DNA of 64,000 nt. It comes from Aureimonas sp. SA4125. Lineage in GTDB: Bacteria; Pseudomonadota; Alphaproteobacteria; Rhizobiales; Rhizobiaceae. The notes under the pieces are model-generated. The model was given only the letters and a program-made list of their open reading frames with translations, had not been told where the DNA came from and ran no database searches. Below, one piece after another: positions 28,459-37,888 of this stretch (positions are counted from its first letter, which is position 1; every line of letters starts with the position of its first letter). The position numbers and the translations under genes are program-made. The stretch spans positions 1,364,001-1,428,000 of the forward strand of contig NZ_AP025032.1 in NCBI RefSeq assembly GCF_019973775.1, written 5' to 3'.

Positions 28459-29142
28459 ATGCGCAAAGCCGAACGCCTGTTCGAGATCATCCAGATCCTC
28501 CGCCTCGCCAGGGGGCCCGTGACGGCTGCGGCCATCGCCGAACGGCTCGAGGTCGCGCCGCGCTCGGTCTATCGCGACATCGGCGCGCTGCAGGGCATGC
28601 GCGTCCCGATCGAGGGCGGGCGCGGCATCGGCTACATTCTGAGACCCGGCTTCACCCTGCCGCCGCTGATGTTCACCGTGGAGGAGACGGAGGCCGTCGT
28701 TCTTGCCCTCGCGCTTCTCAAACGCAGTGGCGACGGCGACCTGAAGAAGGCCGCAGCGCGCGTCAGCGAAAAACTAGGCGCCGTCGTGCCCACCCCCCTG
28801 CGTCTGGCGATGGAGACGAAGGCGCTCCATGCCTGGGGACCGCCGCCGCCGACGGGCATCGAGCTCTCCCTCGTGCGCCGGGCGATCCGCGACGAGGAGA
28901 AGCTTTTCCTCGCCTATCGCGACGAGGCCGGCAACGAGACCTGCCGCACCGTCTGGCCGATCGCGCTCATCTACTATCCGAGCAGCACGAACATCGTCGG
29001 CTGGTGCGAACTGCGCGGCGCGATCCGGCATTTCCGGGCGGAGCGCGTCCGCGAGGGACGGGGTACCGCGGAACGGTTCGGCGGTCACGGTGAGAGGCTG
29101 CGGGCCGAATGGGCGGCAGGATGGACGAAGCCGGCGGTCTAG
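28459..29142 (+). CDS. HTH and WYL-domain transcriptional regulator (YafY-like)
   Basis: A 227-residue regulator with an N-terminal DeoR-like helix-turn-helix (RLFEIIQILRLARGPVTA, LEVAPRSVYRDIGAL) and a C-terminal WYL-type ligand domain (KLFLAYRDEAGNETCRTVWP, ALIYYPSSTNIVGWCELR). WYL domains sense small ligands or nucleic acids. The ATG at 28459 is preferred over a TTG at 28444. It is divergent from the LysE exporter gene with an 80-base spacer, a layout that suggests it regulates the exporter and itself. Confidence 0.88.
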   Translation: MRKAERLFEIIQILRLARGPVTAAAIAERLEVAPRSVYRDIGALQGMRVPIEGGRGIGYILRPGFTLPPLMFTVEETEAVVLALALLKRSGDGDLKKAAARVSEKLGAVVPTPLRLAMETKALHAWGPPPPTGIELSLVRRAIRDEEKLFLAYRDEAGNETCRTVWPIALIYYPSSTNIVGWCELRGAIRHFRAERVREGRGTAERFGGHGERLRAEWAAGWTKPAV

Positions 29143-29408
29143 CGTTTCGGGCGATTTTCCGGGATTGCGCGAAACGCTGGCTTTCAAGTTGCCGCGCCGG
29201 ATACGGCGAAAAACCGGTTCCCGCTTCTTCGCCCGGCGCTCCGAACGGCTCGCCGATGGACCGCTGTCGCACATCGTGCGCATGGCTGACGATTGTTGAG
29301 GAAAACCGGCCGGAATCTTGCCGATCCGGCAAATCGACGCGATCGCGGCACGATCTTGTTAATCCCCTCAAGGCACACCGATCGCGTCGATGTGCAGGAG
29401 CGAATCCG

Positions 29409-29633
29409 ATGAAATTCAAGAATGGCGACGAATTCACGGCGGCCGGCAAGGCAGTCTTGGCCTCGGCTATGGTCCTTTGTCTCGGCCTGGGGCTCGGCAC
29501 CATGGTGATGATGGCGCCCCCCTCCGAAATCGAGATCGCCCGGGCGGGACACCAGGCGATGGAGAAGGAGCGCGAGCTGGAGCGTCAGCAGATTCTCGCC
29601 CGCGAGATGGGACGCCGCCTCAACGGCGGCTGA
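29409..29633 (+). CDS. Small single-span membrane protein, unknown function
   Basis: A 74-residue frame beginning with AGGAGCGAATCCG before its ATG. It has a charged N-terminus, one hydrophobic helix at about 15-36 (VLASAMVLCLGLGLGTMVMM) and a charged amphipathic C-terminal helix ending RQQILAREMGRRLNGG. A compact hairpin terminator directly follows the stop, which supports a real transcription unit. I do not recognise a family. Confidence 0.6.
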   Translation: MKFKNGDEFTAAGKAVLASAMVLCLGLGLGTMVMMAPPSEIEIARAGHQAMEKERELERQQILAREMGRRLNGG

Positions 29634-29640
29634 GGACGAT

Positions 29641-29673
29641 GGCCCTGGCAGGGCTGCCTTGCCAGGGCCTTTC
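29641..29673 (+). terminator. Hairpin terminator after the small membrane protein
   Basis: A 10-bp perfect stem (29641-29650 with 29660-29669) has a nine-base loop and is followed by TTT. It lies seven bases past the stop codon at 29633 and before the convergent ilvD gene, so it could serve both directions in part. Confidence 0.7.
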
Positions 29674-29706
29674 CACGTCCTCCCAAGGCGGAGGACCGCG
29701 CCAGGA

Positions 29707-31542
29707 TCAGTCGAGCTGGCGCACCGCGCCGCGTGCCGCGCTGGTGGCGAACTTCGCATAGGCCTTCAGCGCCGTCGTCACCTTGCGCTTGCGGATCTCG
29801 GCGGGATGGAAGCCCTTTTCGGTCTGCGCCTGGCGGCGCTCGGCGAGCACGGCATCGGCGACGGCAAGGTTGATCGTCCGGTTCGGGATGTCGATCTCGA
29901 TCATGTCGCCCTCCTCGACGAGCCCGATCGTTCCACCCTCCGCCGCTTCCGGCGAGACGTGGCCGATGGACAGGCCCGAGGATCCGCCGGAGAAGCGCCC
30001 GTCGGTGACGAGCGCACAGGCCTTGCCGAGGCCCTTCGACTTCAGATAGCTCGTGGGATACAGCATTTCCTGCATTCCCGGGCCGCCGCGCGGCCCCTCG
30101 TAGCGGATGAGCACGACGTCGCCGGGGTTGATCTTGTTCGACAGGATCGCCTGCACCGAGGAATCCTGGCTCTCGAAGATGCGGGCAGGCCCCTTGAAGG
30201 TGAGCACCGAGGCGTCGACGCCGGCGGTCTTCACGATGCAGCCGTCCTCGGCGAGATTGCCGTAGAGCACCGCAAGGCCGCCATCGGTGGAGTAGGCGTG
30301 TTCGAGGTCGCGGATGACGCCGGTGGCGCGATCCGAATCGACGGCGTCGAAACGGCGCTCCTGGCTGAAGGCGACCTGAGTCGGCACGCCGCCGGGCGCG
30401 GCGCGGTAGAAGTCGTGCACCATCCGGCTGTCGGTGCGCATCACGTCCCAGCGCTCGAGCGCGGCGCCGAGGTTTTCGGCATGGATCGAGCCGGCCTCCG
30501 CATGGATCAGCCCGGCGCGGTCGAGCTCGCCGAGAATGGCGAGGACGCCGCCGGCGCGGTGCACGTCCTCCATGTGGACATTGGCGACGGCCGGCGCGAC
30601 CTTGCACAGGACCGGCACCCGCCGCGACAGCCGGTCGATGTCGGCCATGGTGAAGTCGACCTCGCCCTCGTGCGCGGCGGCGAGGAGATGCAGCACCGTA
30701 TTCGTCGACCCTCCCATGGCGATGTCGAGCGTCATGGCGTTCTCGAAGGCCTCGAAGCTCGCGATCGCGCGCGGCAGGACGCTTCCATCGTCCTGTTCAT
30801 AGTAGCGCTTGGCGAGGTCGACGATCAGATGCCCGGCCTCGACGAAGAGGCGGCGGCGGTCGGCATGGGTGGCGAGCGTGGAGCCGTTGCCCGGCAGCGA
30901 CAGGCCGAGCGCCTCGGTCAGGCAGTTCATCGAATTGGCCGTGAACATGCCCGAGCACGAGCCGCAGGTCGGGCAGGCCGAGCGTTCGATGGTGGCGACG
31001 TCCTCGTCCGAGATGCGCTCGTCGGCCGCGGCGACCATGGCGTCGACGAGGTCGAGCTTCTTCTCGGTCTTGTCGGGCCAGATCACCTTGCCGGCCTCCA
31101 TCGGACCGCCCGAGACGAAGACGACGGGGATGTTGAGGCGGAGCGCCGCCATCAGCATGCCCGGCGTGATCTTGTCGCAGTTGGAGATGCAGACCATCGC
31201 GTCGGCGCAGTGCGCGTTGACCATGTACTCGACCGAGTCGGCGATGAGCTCGCGCGAGGGCAGCGAATAGAGCATGCCGTCATGGCCCATCGCGATGCCG
31301 TCGTCGACGGCGATGGTGTTGAACTCCTTGGCGACACCCCCCGCCGCCTCGATCTCGCGCGCGACGAGCTGGCCGAGGTCCTTCAGGTGCACGTGGCCCG
31401 GCACGAACTGCGTGAACGAATTCACCACCGCGATGATCGGCTTGCCGAAATCGGCGTCCTTCATGCCGGTGGCGCGCCACAGGCCGCGGGCGCCGGCCAT
31501 GTTGCGGCCGTGCGTGGTGGTGCGGGAACGGTAGGCGGGCAT
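29707..31542 (-). CDS. ilvD: Dihydroxy-acid dehydratase IlvD
   Basis: A 611-residue Fe-S dehydratase in branched-chain amino acid synthesis; it converts 2,3-dihydroxy-isovalerate and its methyl homologue to the 2-keto acids. The cluster cysteines are visible in [12 protein letters not shown] and [11 protein letters not shown], and the substrate region in [16 protein letters not shown] and SDGRFSGG-type sequence ([20 protein letters not shown]). The ATG at 31542 begins [20 protein letters not shown], the normal start; an in-frame ATG at 31689 would add 49 unrelated residues. Two adjacent palindromes lie 24-65 bases upstream. Confidence 0.95.
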   Translation of the reverse strand: MPAYRSRTTTHGRNMAGARGLWRATGMKDADFGKPIIAVVNSFTQFVPGHVHLKDLGQLVAREIEAAGGVAKEFNTIAVDDGIAMGHDGMLYSLPSRELIADSVEYMVNAHCADAMVCISNCDKITPGMLMAALRLNIPVVFVSGGPMEAGKVIWPDKTEKKLDLVDAMVAAADERISDEDVATIERSACPTCGSCSGMFTANSMNCLTEALGLSLPGNGSTLATHADRRRLFVEAGHLIVDLAKRYYEQDDGSVLPRAIASFEAFENAMTLDIAMGGSTNTVLHLLAAAHEGEVDFTMADIDRLSRRVPVLCKVAPAVANVHMEDVHRAGGVLAILGELDRAGLIHAEAGSIHAENLGAALERWDVMRTDSRMVHDFYRAAPGGVPTQVAFSQERRFDAVDSDRATGVIRDLEHAYSTDGGLAVLYGNLAEDGCIVKTAGVDASVLTFKGPARIFESQDSSVQAILSNKINPGDVVLIRYEGPRGGPGMQEMLYPTSYLKSKGLGKACALVTDGRFSGGSSGLSIGHVSPEAAEGGTIGLVEEGDMIEIDIPNRTINLAVADAVLAERRQAQTEKGFHPAEIRKRKVTTALKAYAKFATSAARGAVRQLD

Positions 31543-31565
31543 GGCATATCCTGTGCGCTGCAATG

Positions 31566-31607
31566 AGGTGTACCGGGCATTACACCTGATTGGCGCGGGT
31601 GCCAATC
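31566..31607. promoter_or_regulatory. Two adjacent palindromes upstream of ilvD
   Basis: AGGTGTA (31566-31572) pairs with TACACCT (31581-31587) across an 8-base spacer. Immediately next to it, GATTGGC (31588-31594) pairs with GCCAATC (31601-31607) across 6 bases. Both are perfect 7-bp inverted repeats. They sit 24-65 bases before the ilvD start codon, so they may be regulator binding sites or a structured leader. No known operator is claimed. Confidence 0.5.
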
Positions 31608-31784
31608 TTGCAGTGCAGCATGGGGAGGTCAGGCACGCTTTCGATGTCTTGCTTTGATGCCAATGAAAAAGGGTCGCGCTTGACTGCAAGCCAGTGGCTG
31701 ATCCGGGTAGTTAGGCGACCGTCCGCCTCGGTCCAAGTTATCGTAAAGCAGCCGGTCCCGGTCGAAGGTGACCGACCTCATCCC

Positions 31785-32344
31785 CTACTCGCTCTGAGCT
31801 TCGTCAGCGAATGCGGAATTAATTGCCTTGAAGAGCTTCTCCGCGCTCGCTGGAGTTCCTGGGGGGAGGTCCGAAGCCGTATTCCACTTGTCGAAGCGGT
31901 TCCACATCTCGCTGAGAACACGTCGCTTATCGAGTCCCGACATTCCGTACCGGGCTTTGAGGACATGTTCGACACGCTTGGTGATCATATCCGATCCGTC
32001 CACGGGCAGGTCATCGAGCTTGATCGCCAGTCCAAGCGCGGTGTTCACGCAGTCGAGGTAGAACTTGTCCGGGAACAGGTCCTCAATGGCAAAATCAGTC
32101 TTCTTCGAACCCGCCGCCTTACCAAGCATGAAAGTCCGGAAGCGCTTGGCCTTCTCTGCGGCGAGCTTGGAAACGTACAGATCGTCAATCTTCACCTTAG
32201 CAGCGTGTCCGGCGGCATCACTGTCAAGGAGGACGCCTGCATCCCAGCCCTGCCCAATCGCGAAGCCTGCATACATCGGCGTCTTCGAGGCACCATGCGC
32301 CGGCCACATATAGATGCGATCCGAGAGTCGTTCTCTGCCAGCCG
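31785..32344 (-). pseudogene. OLD nuclease fragment 4 (C-terminal, TOPRIM second half)
   Basis: This piece encodes residues 424-606 of the rebuilt protein, starting RERLSDRIYMWPAHG. It contains the DxD pair of the TOPRIM fold in GVLLDSDAAGHAA and a helical C-terminal domain, and ends in TAG at 31785-31787. Its 5' end is joined to IS256 copy A; the duplication GCCAGCCG is at 32337-32344. Read alone, the open frame extends into the IS with a spurious N-terminus. Confidence 0.88.
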
Positions 32345-33719
32345 GGTAGTGTCCGCGCTCGTGGTGGAAATTCCGACATTGAAAGGTGTGGCTGAGGCGG
32401 TCACCGGATAGGGCGGCTAAGGTGGAGTTGCGAGACTTCAACCTGACCGGAGAACCCGATGACCGAGGACAGACTACCGCTTGCCGAGCTTTTTGCGAAA
32501 GCCGGGGACGGCGATTTCCTGAGAACGATAGCCGAGAGCGTGATGCAGCTCCTTATGGAGGTCGACGTTGAAGGCATGATCGGCGCCGGGCGCCACGAAC
32601 GGACGCAGGAACGGGCGACTTATCGCAATGGCTACCGCGACCGCTCGCTCGACACGCGGCTCGGCTCGTTGCAGCTTCGGATACCCAAGCTTCGGCAGGG
32701 CAGCTACTTCCCGCCGTTCCTGGAGCCGAGAAAGCTCTCGGAGAAGGCCTTGGTTGCCGTCATTCAGGAAGCTTGGATCAGCGGCGTTTCCACCCGGCGG
32801 GTCGACGATCTGGTACAGGCCATGGGGCTGTCGGGGATCGGCAAGAGCACCGTATCGAAGCTGTGCAAAGACATCGACGAACGCGTCGGCGGCTTCCTCG
32901 ACCGTCCTCTCACTGGCGACTGGCCCTACCTCTGGCTGGATGCGACCTACCTGAAGCAGCGCGAGGGTGGACGCATCGTTTCGGTCGCCGCCATAATCGC
33001 CGTGGCCGTGAACACGGACGGCAAGCGCGAGATCGTCGGCCTTCACATCGGCCCCTCGGAAGCGGAGACGTTTTGGTCGAGCTTCCTCAAGAGCCTCGTG
33101 CGCCGCGGCCTGTCCGGCGTGAAGCTCGTGATCTCGGATGCTCACGAAGGGCTGAAAGCCGCCATTCGCCGGGTGTTCAGCGCCTCCTGGCAGCGCTGCC
33201 GGGTGCATTGGATGCGCAACGCCCTGTCGTATGTCCCGAAGGCGCAGCAGAGCATGGCGGCGGCCGCGCTGCGCCAAGCCTTCGCCCAGCCCGATCGTGC
33301 TAGCGCCAGCCAGGCGCTGCGCCACGTCGCCGACCAGCTTCGGGGAAAGTGTCCAAAGCTCGGGGCCTTCATCGACAACAGCGAGACCGACGTGCTGGCG
33401 CACATGGATTTTCCCAGTCAGCACCGGACCCGGATCCATTCGACGAATTCCCTGGAGCGCCTGAACAAGGAGGTGAAGCGGCGTGCCGACGTCGTCGGAA
33501 TCTTCCCGAACGAGGGATCCATCATCCGGCTCATCGGCGCCGTCCTTCTCGAGGCCAACGACGAATGGCAGATCCAGAACCGCTACATGCAGACCGAACC
33601 CATGGCCGACCTCATGGCCATGGGCAACACTGCAAAACCCGAACAGATTTCCACCGAAGTCGCCTGAAACGGAGCCGCTTCAGCTACACTCAATTTCCAC
33701 CACGTTGACGGACACGACC
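32345..33719 (+). mobile_element. IS256-family insertion sequence, copy A
   Basis: A 1375-bp element with imperfect terminal inverted repeats: GGTAGTGTCCGCGCTCGTGG at the left and, on the other strand, GGTCGTGTCCGTCAACGTGG at the right. It is flanked by the exact 8-bp duplication GCCAGCCG (32337-32344 and 33720-33727), the size expected for IS256. It carries one transposase gene on the plus strand. It is a different isoform from copies B and C, with scattered amino acid changes and a different C-terminus of the transposase. Confidence 0.93.
32459..33667 (+). CDS. IS256-family transposase (copy A)
   Basis: A 402-residue mutator-type DDE transposase, intact. The catalytic aspartates are in YLWLDATYL and LVISDAHEGL, the C-x2-H pair in RCRVHWMRN, and the glutamate in STNSLERLNKE. 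It differs from the copies at 34.5 and 60.9 kb at scattered positions and ends TAKPEQISTEVA instead of KPETVRISTAAA. It has no other gene in the element, so this single product should suffice for movement. Confidence 0.95.
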   Translation: MTEDRLPLAELFAKAGDGDFLRTIAESVMQLLMEVDVEGMIGAGRHERTQERATYRNGYRDRSLDTRLGSLQLRIPKLRQGSYFPPFLEPRKLSEKALVAVIQEAWISGVSTRRVDDLVQAMGLSGIGKSTVSKLCKDIDERVGGFLDRPLTGDWPYLWLDATYLKQREGGRIVSVAAIIAVAVNTDGKREIVGLHIGPSEAETFWSSFLKSLVRRGLSGVKLVISDAHEGLKAAIRRVFSASWQRCRVHWMRNALSYVPKAQQSMAAAALRQAFAQPDRASASQALRHVADQLRGKCPKLGAFIDNSETDVLAHMDFPSQHRTRIHSTNSLERLNKEVKRRADVVGIFPNEGSIIRLIGAVLLEANDEWQIQNRYMQTEPMADLMAMGNTAKPEQISTEVA

Positions 33720-34474
33720 GCCAGCCGCAGCGAGAAGCCCAGACAACTTGTGCAGAATAATCGCGTCGTCACCGCCTTCCACAATGAGCACCTGCCGATT
33801 CCCTAGCAGCCCGCTCTGATCCCCGGTGAGGCCGAGGCTCCGCTCTATGACCGCCATCGGCTCCCGCTGCGCGCTAACGATACCCTGTGTGATGGCGAGG
33901 TGGCCGTCTCTGGTTTCTACGATCCGCACGCGCTCCGGATGGGCAAGCTCGACCATGGAGGCGAGGTGCGTCGTGTAGAGGATGGTGTTGTGCTCAGCGA
34001 GCCGCTCGAAAACCTTCAGAAGGTCGCGTTGTCCCGAGAAGTGCAAATGCACCCCCGGCTCCTCTAGAAGTAATACGCAATCTTTGAATTCGCCTTTGGT
34101 GGCGTGGGTGAACTTCCAGGCGAAGGAAACGTACCAGCGGAAACCCGTTGAGCGCCGGTGGAGGCGCACGGGCATCCCGATTGCCGCGTCTTCCGCAAAA
34201 ATGTTCAGGGTAGGACCGTCGATTTCGATGTCGAAATTGACCTCCTTCTGCTGCCACAAGTTGGCGAACTGGCGGGTCAGGAACTTGGAGGCGGACCGCT
34301 TGTCGAAGGAACGAACCGTACGCCCCTCGGCGGATTGCCCCTTCTTAATGAAATCATTGAGGTCAATGTTTGCGAGGTCGAGAATGACGAGGATCGTCTG
34401 GTCCTCGTTGCTTAATTTGTGTCGGCTTTTATCACCCCCGACGTTGTCGAGCCGCTGCTTGAGTTGATCTAGCT
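33720..34474 (-). pseudogene. OLD nuclease fragment 3 (Walker B and TOPRIM first half)
   Basis: This piece encodes residues 175-423 of the rebuilt protein, from QLKQRLDNVGGDKSRHKL to HKLSGLLAAAG. It includes the ATPase signature region (STGFRWYVSFAW), Walker B with the catalytic glutamates (CVLLLEEPGVHLH), the H-loop and the TOPRIM glutamate (VLIVEGGDD). Both ends are interrupted by IS256 elements in opposite orientation, with duplications GCCAGCCG on one side and ATCTAGCT on the other. Confidence 0.9.
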
Positions 34475-35850
34475 GGTCGTGTCCGTCAACGTGGTGGAAA
34501 TTGGGGTGTAACTGAAGCGGCTCGGTTTCAGGCGGCTGCGGTGGAAATACGTACGGTTTCGGGCTTGGTGCTGTTGGACATGAGTTCGGCCATGGGTTCG
34601 GTCTGCATGTAGCGGTTTTGCGTCTGCCATTCGTCGTTGGCCTCGAGGAGGACGGCGCCGATGAGGCGGATGATGGAGCCCTCGTTCGGGAAGATGCCGA
34701 CGACATCGGCGCGCCGCTTCACCTCCTTGTTCAGGCGCTCCAGGGAATTGGTCGAATGGATCCGGGTCCGATGCTGACCGGGAAAGTCCAGATGCGCCAG
34801 CACGTCGGTCTCGCTGTCGTCGATGAAGCTGCCGAGCTTGGGACACTTTCCCCGGAGCTGGTCGGCGACGTGGCGCAGCGCCTGGGCCGCGCCGGCGCGA
34901 TCGGGTTGGATGAAGGCCTGGCGCAGGGCCGCAGCCGCCATGCTTTGCTGCGCCTTCGGGACATAGGACAGGGCGTTGCGCATCCAGTGGACGCGGCAGC
35001 GCTGCCAGGAGGCGCTGAACACCCGGCGGATGGCGGCCTTCAGCCCTTCATGGGCATCCGATATCACGAGCTTCACGCCGGAAAGGCCGCGGCGCACGAG
35101 GCTCTTGAGGAAGGTCGACCAGAAGGTCTCCGCTTCCGAGGGCCCGATGTGAAGGCCGACGATCTCGCGCTTGCCGTCGGTGTTGACGGCGACAGCGATT
35201 ATTGCCGCCACCGAGACGATACGGCCGCCTTCGCGCTGCTTCAGGTAGGTCGCGTCGAGCCAGAGATAGGGCCAGTCGCCGGTGAGCGGGCGATCGAGAA
35301 AGCCGCCGACGCGGTCGTCGATATCTTTGCACAGCTTCGACACCGTGCTCTTGCCGATCCCCGACAGTCCCATGGCCTGCACCAGATCGTCGACGCGACG
35401 CGTGGACACGCCGCTGATCCAGGCCTCCTGGATGACCGCGACAAGCGCCTTCTCCGAGAGCTTTCTCGGTTCCAGGAACGGCGGAAAGTAGCTGCCTTGT
35501 CGAAGCTTGGGGATGCGAAGCTGCAAGGAGCCAAGCCGGGTATCGAACGAGCGGTCCCGGTAGCCGTTGCGATAGGTCGCCCGTTCCAGGGTGCGTTCAT
35601 GGCGCCCGGCGCCGATCATGCCCTCCACGTCGGCCTCCATGAGAAGCTGCATCACGCTCTCGGCTATCGTCCTCAGGAAATCGCCGTCTCCGGCTTTTGC
35701 CAGAAGCTCGGCAAGCGGTAATCTGTCCTCGGTCATCGGGTGCTCCGGTCAGGTTGAAGTCTCGCAACTCCACCTTAGCCGGCCAATCCGGTGGCCACCT
35801 CCGTCGCACCATCTGAGATCCGAGTTTCCACCACCAGCGCGGACACTACC
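34475..35850 (-). mobile_element. IS256-family insertion sequence, copy B
   Basis: A 1376-bp element in minus orientation with terminal repeats GGTCGTGTCCG (34475 side) and GGTAGTGTCCG (read inward from 35850). It is flanked by the exact duplication ATCTAGCT at 34467-34474 and 35851-35858. Its transposase is identical to that of copy C at 60.8 kb, and all translated frames of the two elements that I compared match, so the DNA is probably identical. Confidence 0.93.
34528..35736 (-). CDS. IS256-family transposase (copy B)
   Basis: A 402-residue intact mutator-type transposase, residue-for-residue the same as the protein at 60950-62158. It keeps the DDE residues (WLDATYL, ISDAHEG, SLERLNKE) and C-x2-H. 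It lies in the OLD nuclease gene on the same strand as that gene, so its own promoter or read-through could also transcribe fragment 3 of that gene. Confidence 0.95.
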   Translation of the reverse strand: MTEDRLPLAELLAKAGDGDFLRTIAESVMQLLMEADVEGMIGAGRHERTLERATYRNGYRDRSFDTRLGSLQLRIPKLRQGSYFPPFLEPRKLSEKALVAVIQEAWISGVSTRRVDDLVQAMGLSGIGKSTVSKLCKDIDDRVGGFLDRPLTGDWPYLWLDATYLKQREGGRIVSVAAIIAVAVNTDGKREIVGLHIGPSEAETFWSTFLKSLVRRGLSGVKLVISDAHEGLKAAIRRVFSASWQRCRVHWMRNALSYVPKAQQSMAAAALRQAFIQPDRAGAAQALRHVADQLRGKCPKLGSFIDDSETDVLAHLDFPGQHRTRIHSTNSLERLNKEVKRRADVVGIFPNEGSIIRLIGAVLLEANDEWQTQNRYMQTEPMAELMSNSTKPETVRISTAAA

Positions 35851-36304
35851 ATCTAGCTCCATTTGCGCGCCAGACATCTTATAATCGTGGATATAGACAA
35901 ATTTCGGCACCTTCGCCTTGGCCCAAGCGACGGCCTTATCCTCATCTAGTGTTCCTTCGGCGAAGTCGTGAACCTTGAAGCGGGCCTGGGCGCCGTAGCC
36001 GCGCCAGAGAACAATCCGGACGGCTTCGGGTAGTGGCGGCGCGGGGAGAGCGTCTTTCCCTTCCTCGACCACGGGCGTGACCAGCGCCACCTCAGCCAAA
36101 TCTTCGATCTCCTCGGTTGACAGGACAAACTGGGCCTTACAGACCAGTTTGCCTGTCGCGGTTTTACGCCCTTCCCATCGGTCGACTGGCCAGTCTTCAT
36201 CAAGGCTGTACTCGGCGCCGGCGATGATTGGATTGAGAGTGTATAGCGCCTCGAAGAGATTGCTTTTGCCAGCCTCGTTTTGACCCACAAAGGCCGTAAT
36301 CCGA
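35851..36304 (-). pseudogene. OLD nuclease fragment 2 (Walker A)
   Basis: This piece encodes residues from about 26 to 174 of the rebuilt protein. It begins ITAFVGQNEAGKSNLFEAL, which contains the Walker A lysine and serine, and ends KMSGAQMELD at IS256 copy B. Its upstream edge is IS1595 with the duplication TAATCCGA at 36297-36304. An apparent start within VGQNEAGKS is not genuine, as the true N-terminus lies beyond the IS. Confidence 0.9.
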
Positions 36305-37888
36305 ATTGCTTATCCCCTTCGCTCAGGCGGTAACCATACCTAGCGAAGCCGCGTGACGGCGGGGGCCCTGTCCCCTATCTCGTCTGGATGTCCGAGGCCC
36401 TGTTCCCCACGCGCTGGAAGAAAGACAAGCCGCCGTCGCTCGAGCGGTTTATGGCCACGTTCCCAGACGACTACGCTTGCGCCGACCACCTTGCCCGAAA
36501 GCGTTGGCCGAACGGGTTCCGGTGCCCGCATTGTGCCTCGCAGAAGGGATGGAAGTTGGAATCCCGCCCCTGGGTCTTCCAATGCTCAGGAAAGGGCGAG
36601 AACCCCGGCTGTCGCAAGCAGACTTCGGTAATCGCCAAGACGGTGATGCACGGCACGCACCTGCCGCTGCGCACATGGTTCATCGCGGCCTACCTCGTGG
36701 CAACCCACTCCAACTCGATCTCCGCCCTCCAGCTCCAGCCCAAGATCGGGGTCGGGTCGTACAAGACCGCCTGGCTACTGCTCCATAAGCTCCGACGCGC
36801 AATGGTCGACCCCGGTCGGTCGCCGCTCGAGGGCAAGGTCGAGATCGACGAAACGAGCTTTCCCCATCGCAAGAGGACGGAGAGCCCGGACGGCGGGCAG
36901 GGAAAAAGCACGGTCGGCAAGGTCTTCGTCATCGGTGCGGTCGAGCATCGCGATGGCAGGAAGTCCGGACGGCTGCGGCTCGCCAAGATCGCCGAGGACC
37001 GGCGCGAGTTCATGGTTCCCTTCGTGCTGGCGAACACGGCGAAGGGATGCACGATGGTCACCGACGGAAGCAGTTCCTACGTCGGCATTCCGGATCGCGG
37101 GCATATCTTGAAAAACCTGAGCAAGGACAATGCACCGCCTGGCCATATCGCCATGGAGCGCATCCACCGCGCCTTCTCCAATTTGAAACGCTGGTCGCTG
37201 GGCACGTTCCACGGCTTCCGGGAGAAGCACGTCGACGCTTACCTCAACGAGTTCGTATTCCGCTGGAACCGACGTCGCTCGTTCCAGACCACGATGGAGC
37301 GCATCCTCGGTATCGGCCAGGCGCTGCCACGCACCACCTACCGGGACATCGTGGGCGATACCTCGGAATGGCGAAGGCAGCATCAAGCCCAGATCTTCAA
37401 GATGACCTCTCCCCTTCGGATGAAGATGGCGAGGGAACTGGCACGCGAAATGCGCATCCCCATCATCGAGGCACTCGCGCAGATCCGCACCGAGACCGAT
37501 AAGCGATACGAGCGTCGCCAACCGAAACGGCCAGCCCTTGCCCTGCGCCGGGAGGGTGATGCGCGCCTGTCCGGCCGTTATCGATATGTCGCCCGGCCAA
37601 CAGTGGCCGCGATCGAGGCGCGCTATCCAAAAGTGGTGCCTGAGCCGAAAGTCGCGGCCCACTGACCGAGGCACGGGCTCGGGTTCCGACATCCAGCGAC
37701 ATGAATCCGAGCAGTTTCTGTGGACCGCAGGCCGGGAAGCGGATCTGTGCGCGACGCGCCGTCGCCGATGGTCTCTCCTACTCCAGCAGCTCGATCGATT
37801 CCCTTCCGCGGAGGCCTCCGGCCCCGCCATCGGCTAGCCTAGGCTTCAGCTATATCTGGTGGTCACCTGAGCAAAGGGGATAAGCAAT
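36305..37888 (+). mobile_element. IS1595-family insertion sequence
   Basis: A 1584-bp element. The left end begins ATTGCTTATCCCCTTCGCTC and the right end, read on the other strand, begins ATTGCTTATCCCCTTTGCTC, with matches continuing through CAGG. The exact 8-bp duplication TAATCCGA flanks it at 36297-36304 and 37889-37896, the size known for this family. It carries one transposase gene and has inserted in codon 26 of the OLD nuclease gene. Confidence 0.93.
36388..37665 (+). CDS. IS1595-family transposase with zinc ribbon and ISXO2-like domain
   Basis: A 425-residue transposase. An N-terminal zinc ribbon (FRCPHCASQKGW ... FQCSGKGENPGC) precedes a helix-turn-helix-like region and an ISXO2-like DDE domain with VEIDETSF, MVTDGSSSYVG and MERIHRAFSNLKRW, followed by YLNEFVFRWNRRRS. 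About 100 residues after the DDE domain form a basic C-terminal extension, longer than in many ISXO2-type transposases. The gene is intact. Confidence 0.93.
   Translation: MSEALFPTRWKKDKPPSLERFMATFPDDYACADHLARKRWPNGFRCPHCASQKGWKLESRPWVFQCSGKGENPGCRKQTSVIAKTVMHGTHLPLRTWFIAAYLVATHSNSISALQLQPKIGVGSYKTAWLLLHKLRRAMVDPGRSPLEGKVEIDETSFPHRKRTESPDGGQGKSTVGKVFVIGAVEHRDGRKSGRLRLAKIAEDRREFMVPFVLANTAKGCTMVTDGSSSYVGIPDRGHILKNLSKDNAPPGHIAMERIHRAFSNLKRWSLGTFHGFREKHVDAYLNEFVFRWNRRRSFQTTMERILGIGQALPRTTYRDIVGDTSEWRRQHQAQIFKMTSPLRMKMARELAREMRIPIIEALAQIRTETDKRYERRQPKRPALALRREGDARLSGRYRYVARPTVAAIEARYPKVVPEPKVAAH

Noticed and set aside
32345..35850. IS256 copies A and B as the ends of a composite transposon carrying the middle of the nuclease gene
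   Set aside because: Each copy has its own exact target duplication (GCCAGCCG and ATCTAGCT), and the DNA between them is a continuous part of the nuclease frame. They are two separate insertions, not a mobile unit.
35749..36288. A stand-alone 179-residue ATPase starting at VGQNEAGKS
   Set aside because: The apparent start is an internal codon just inside the IS1595 junction and the last ~20 codons run into IS256 copy B. It is fragment 2 of the interrupted gene.
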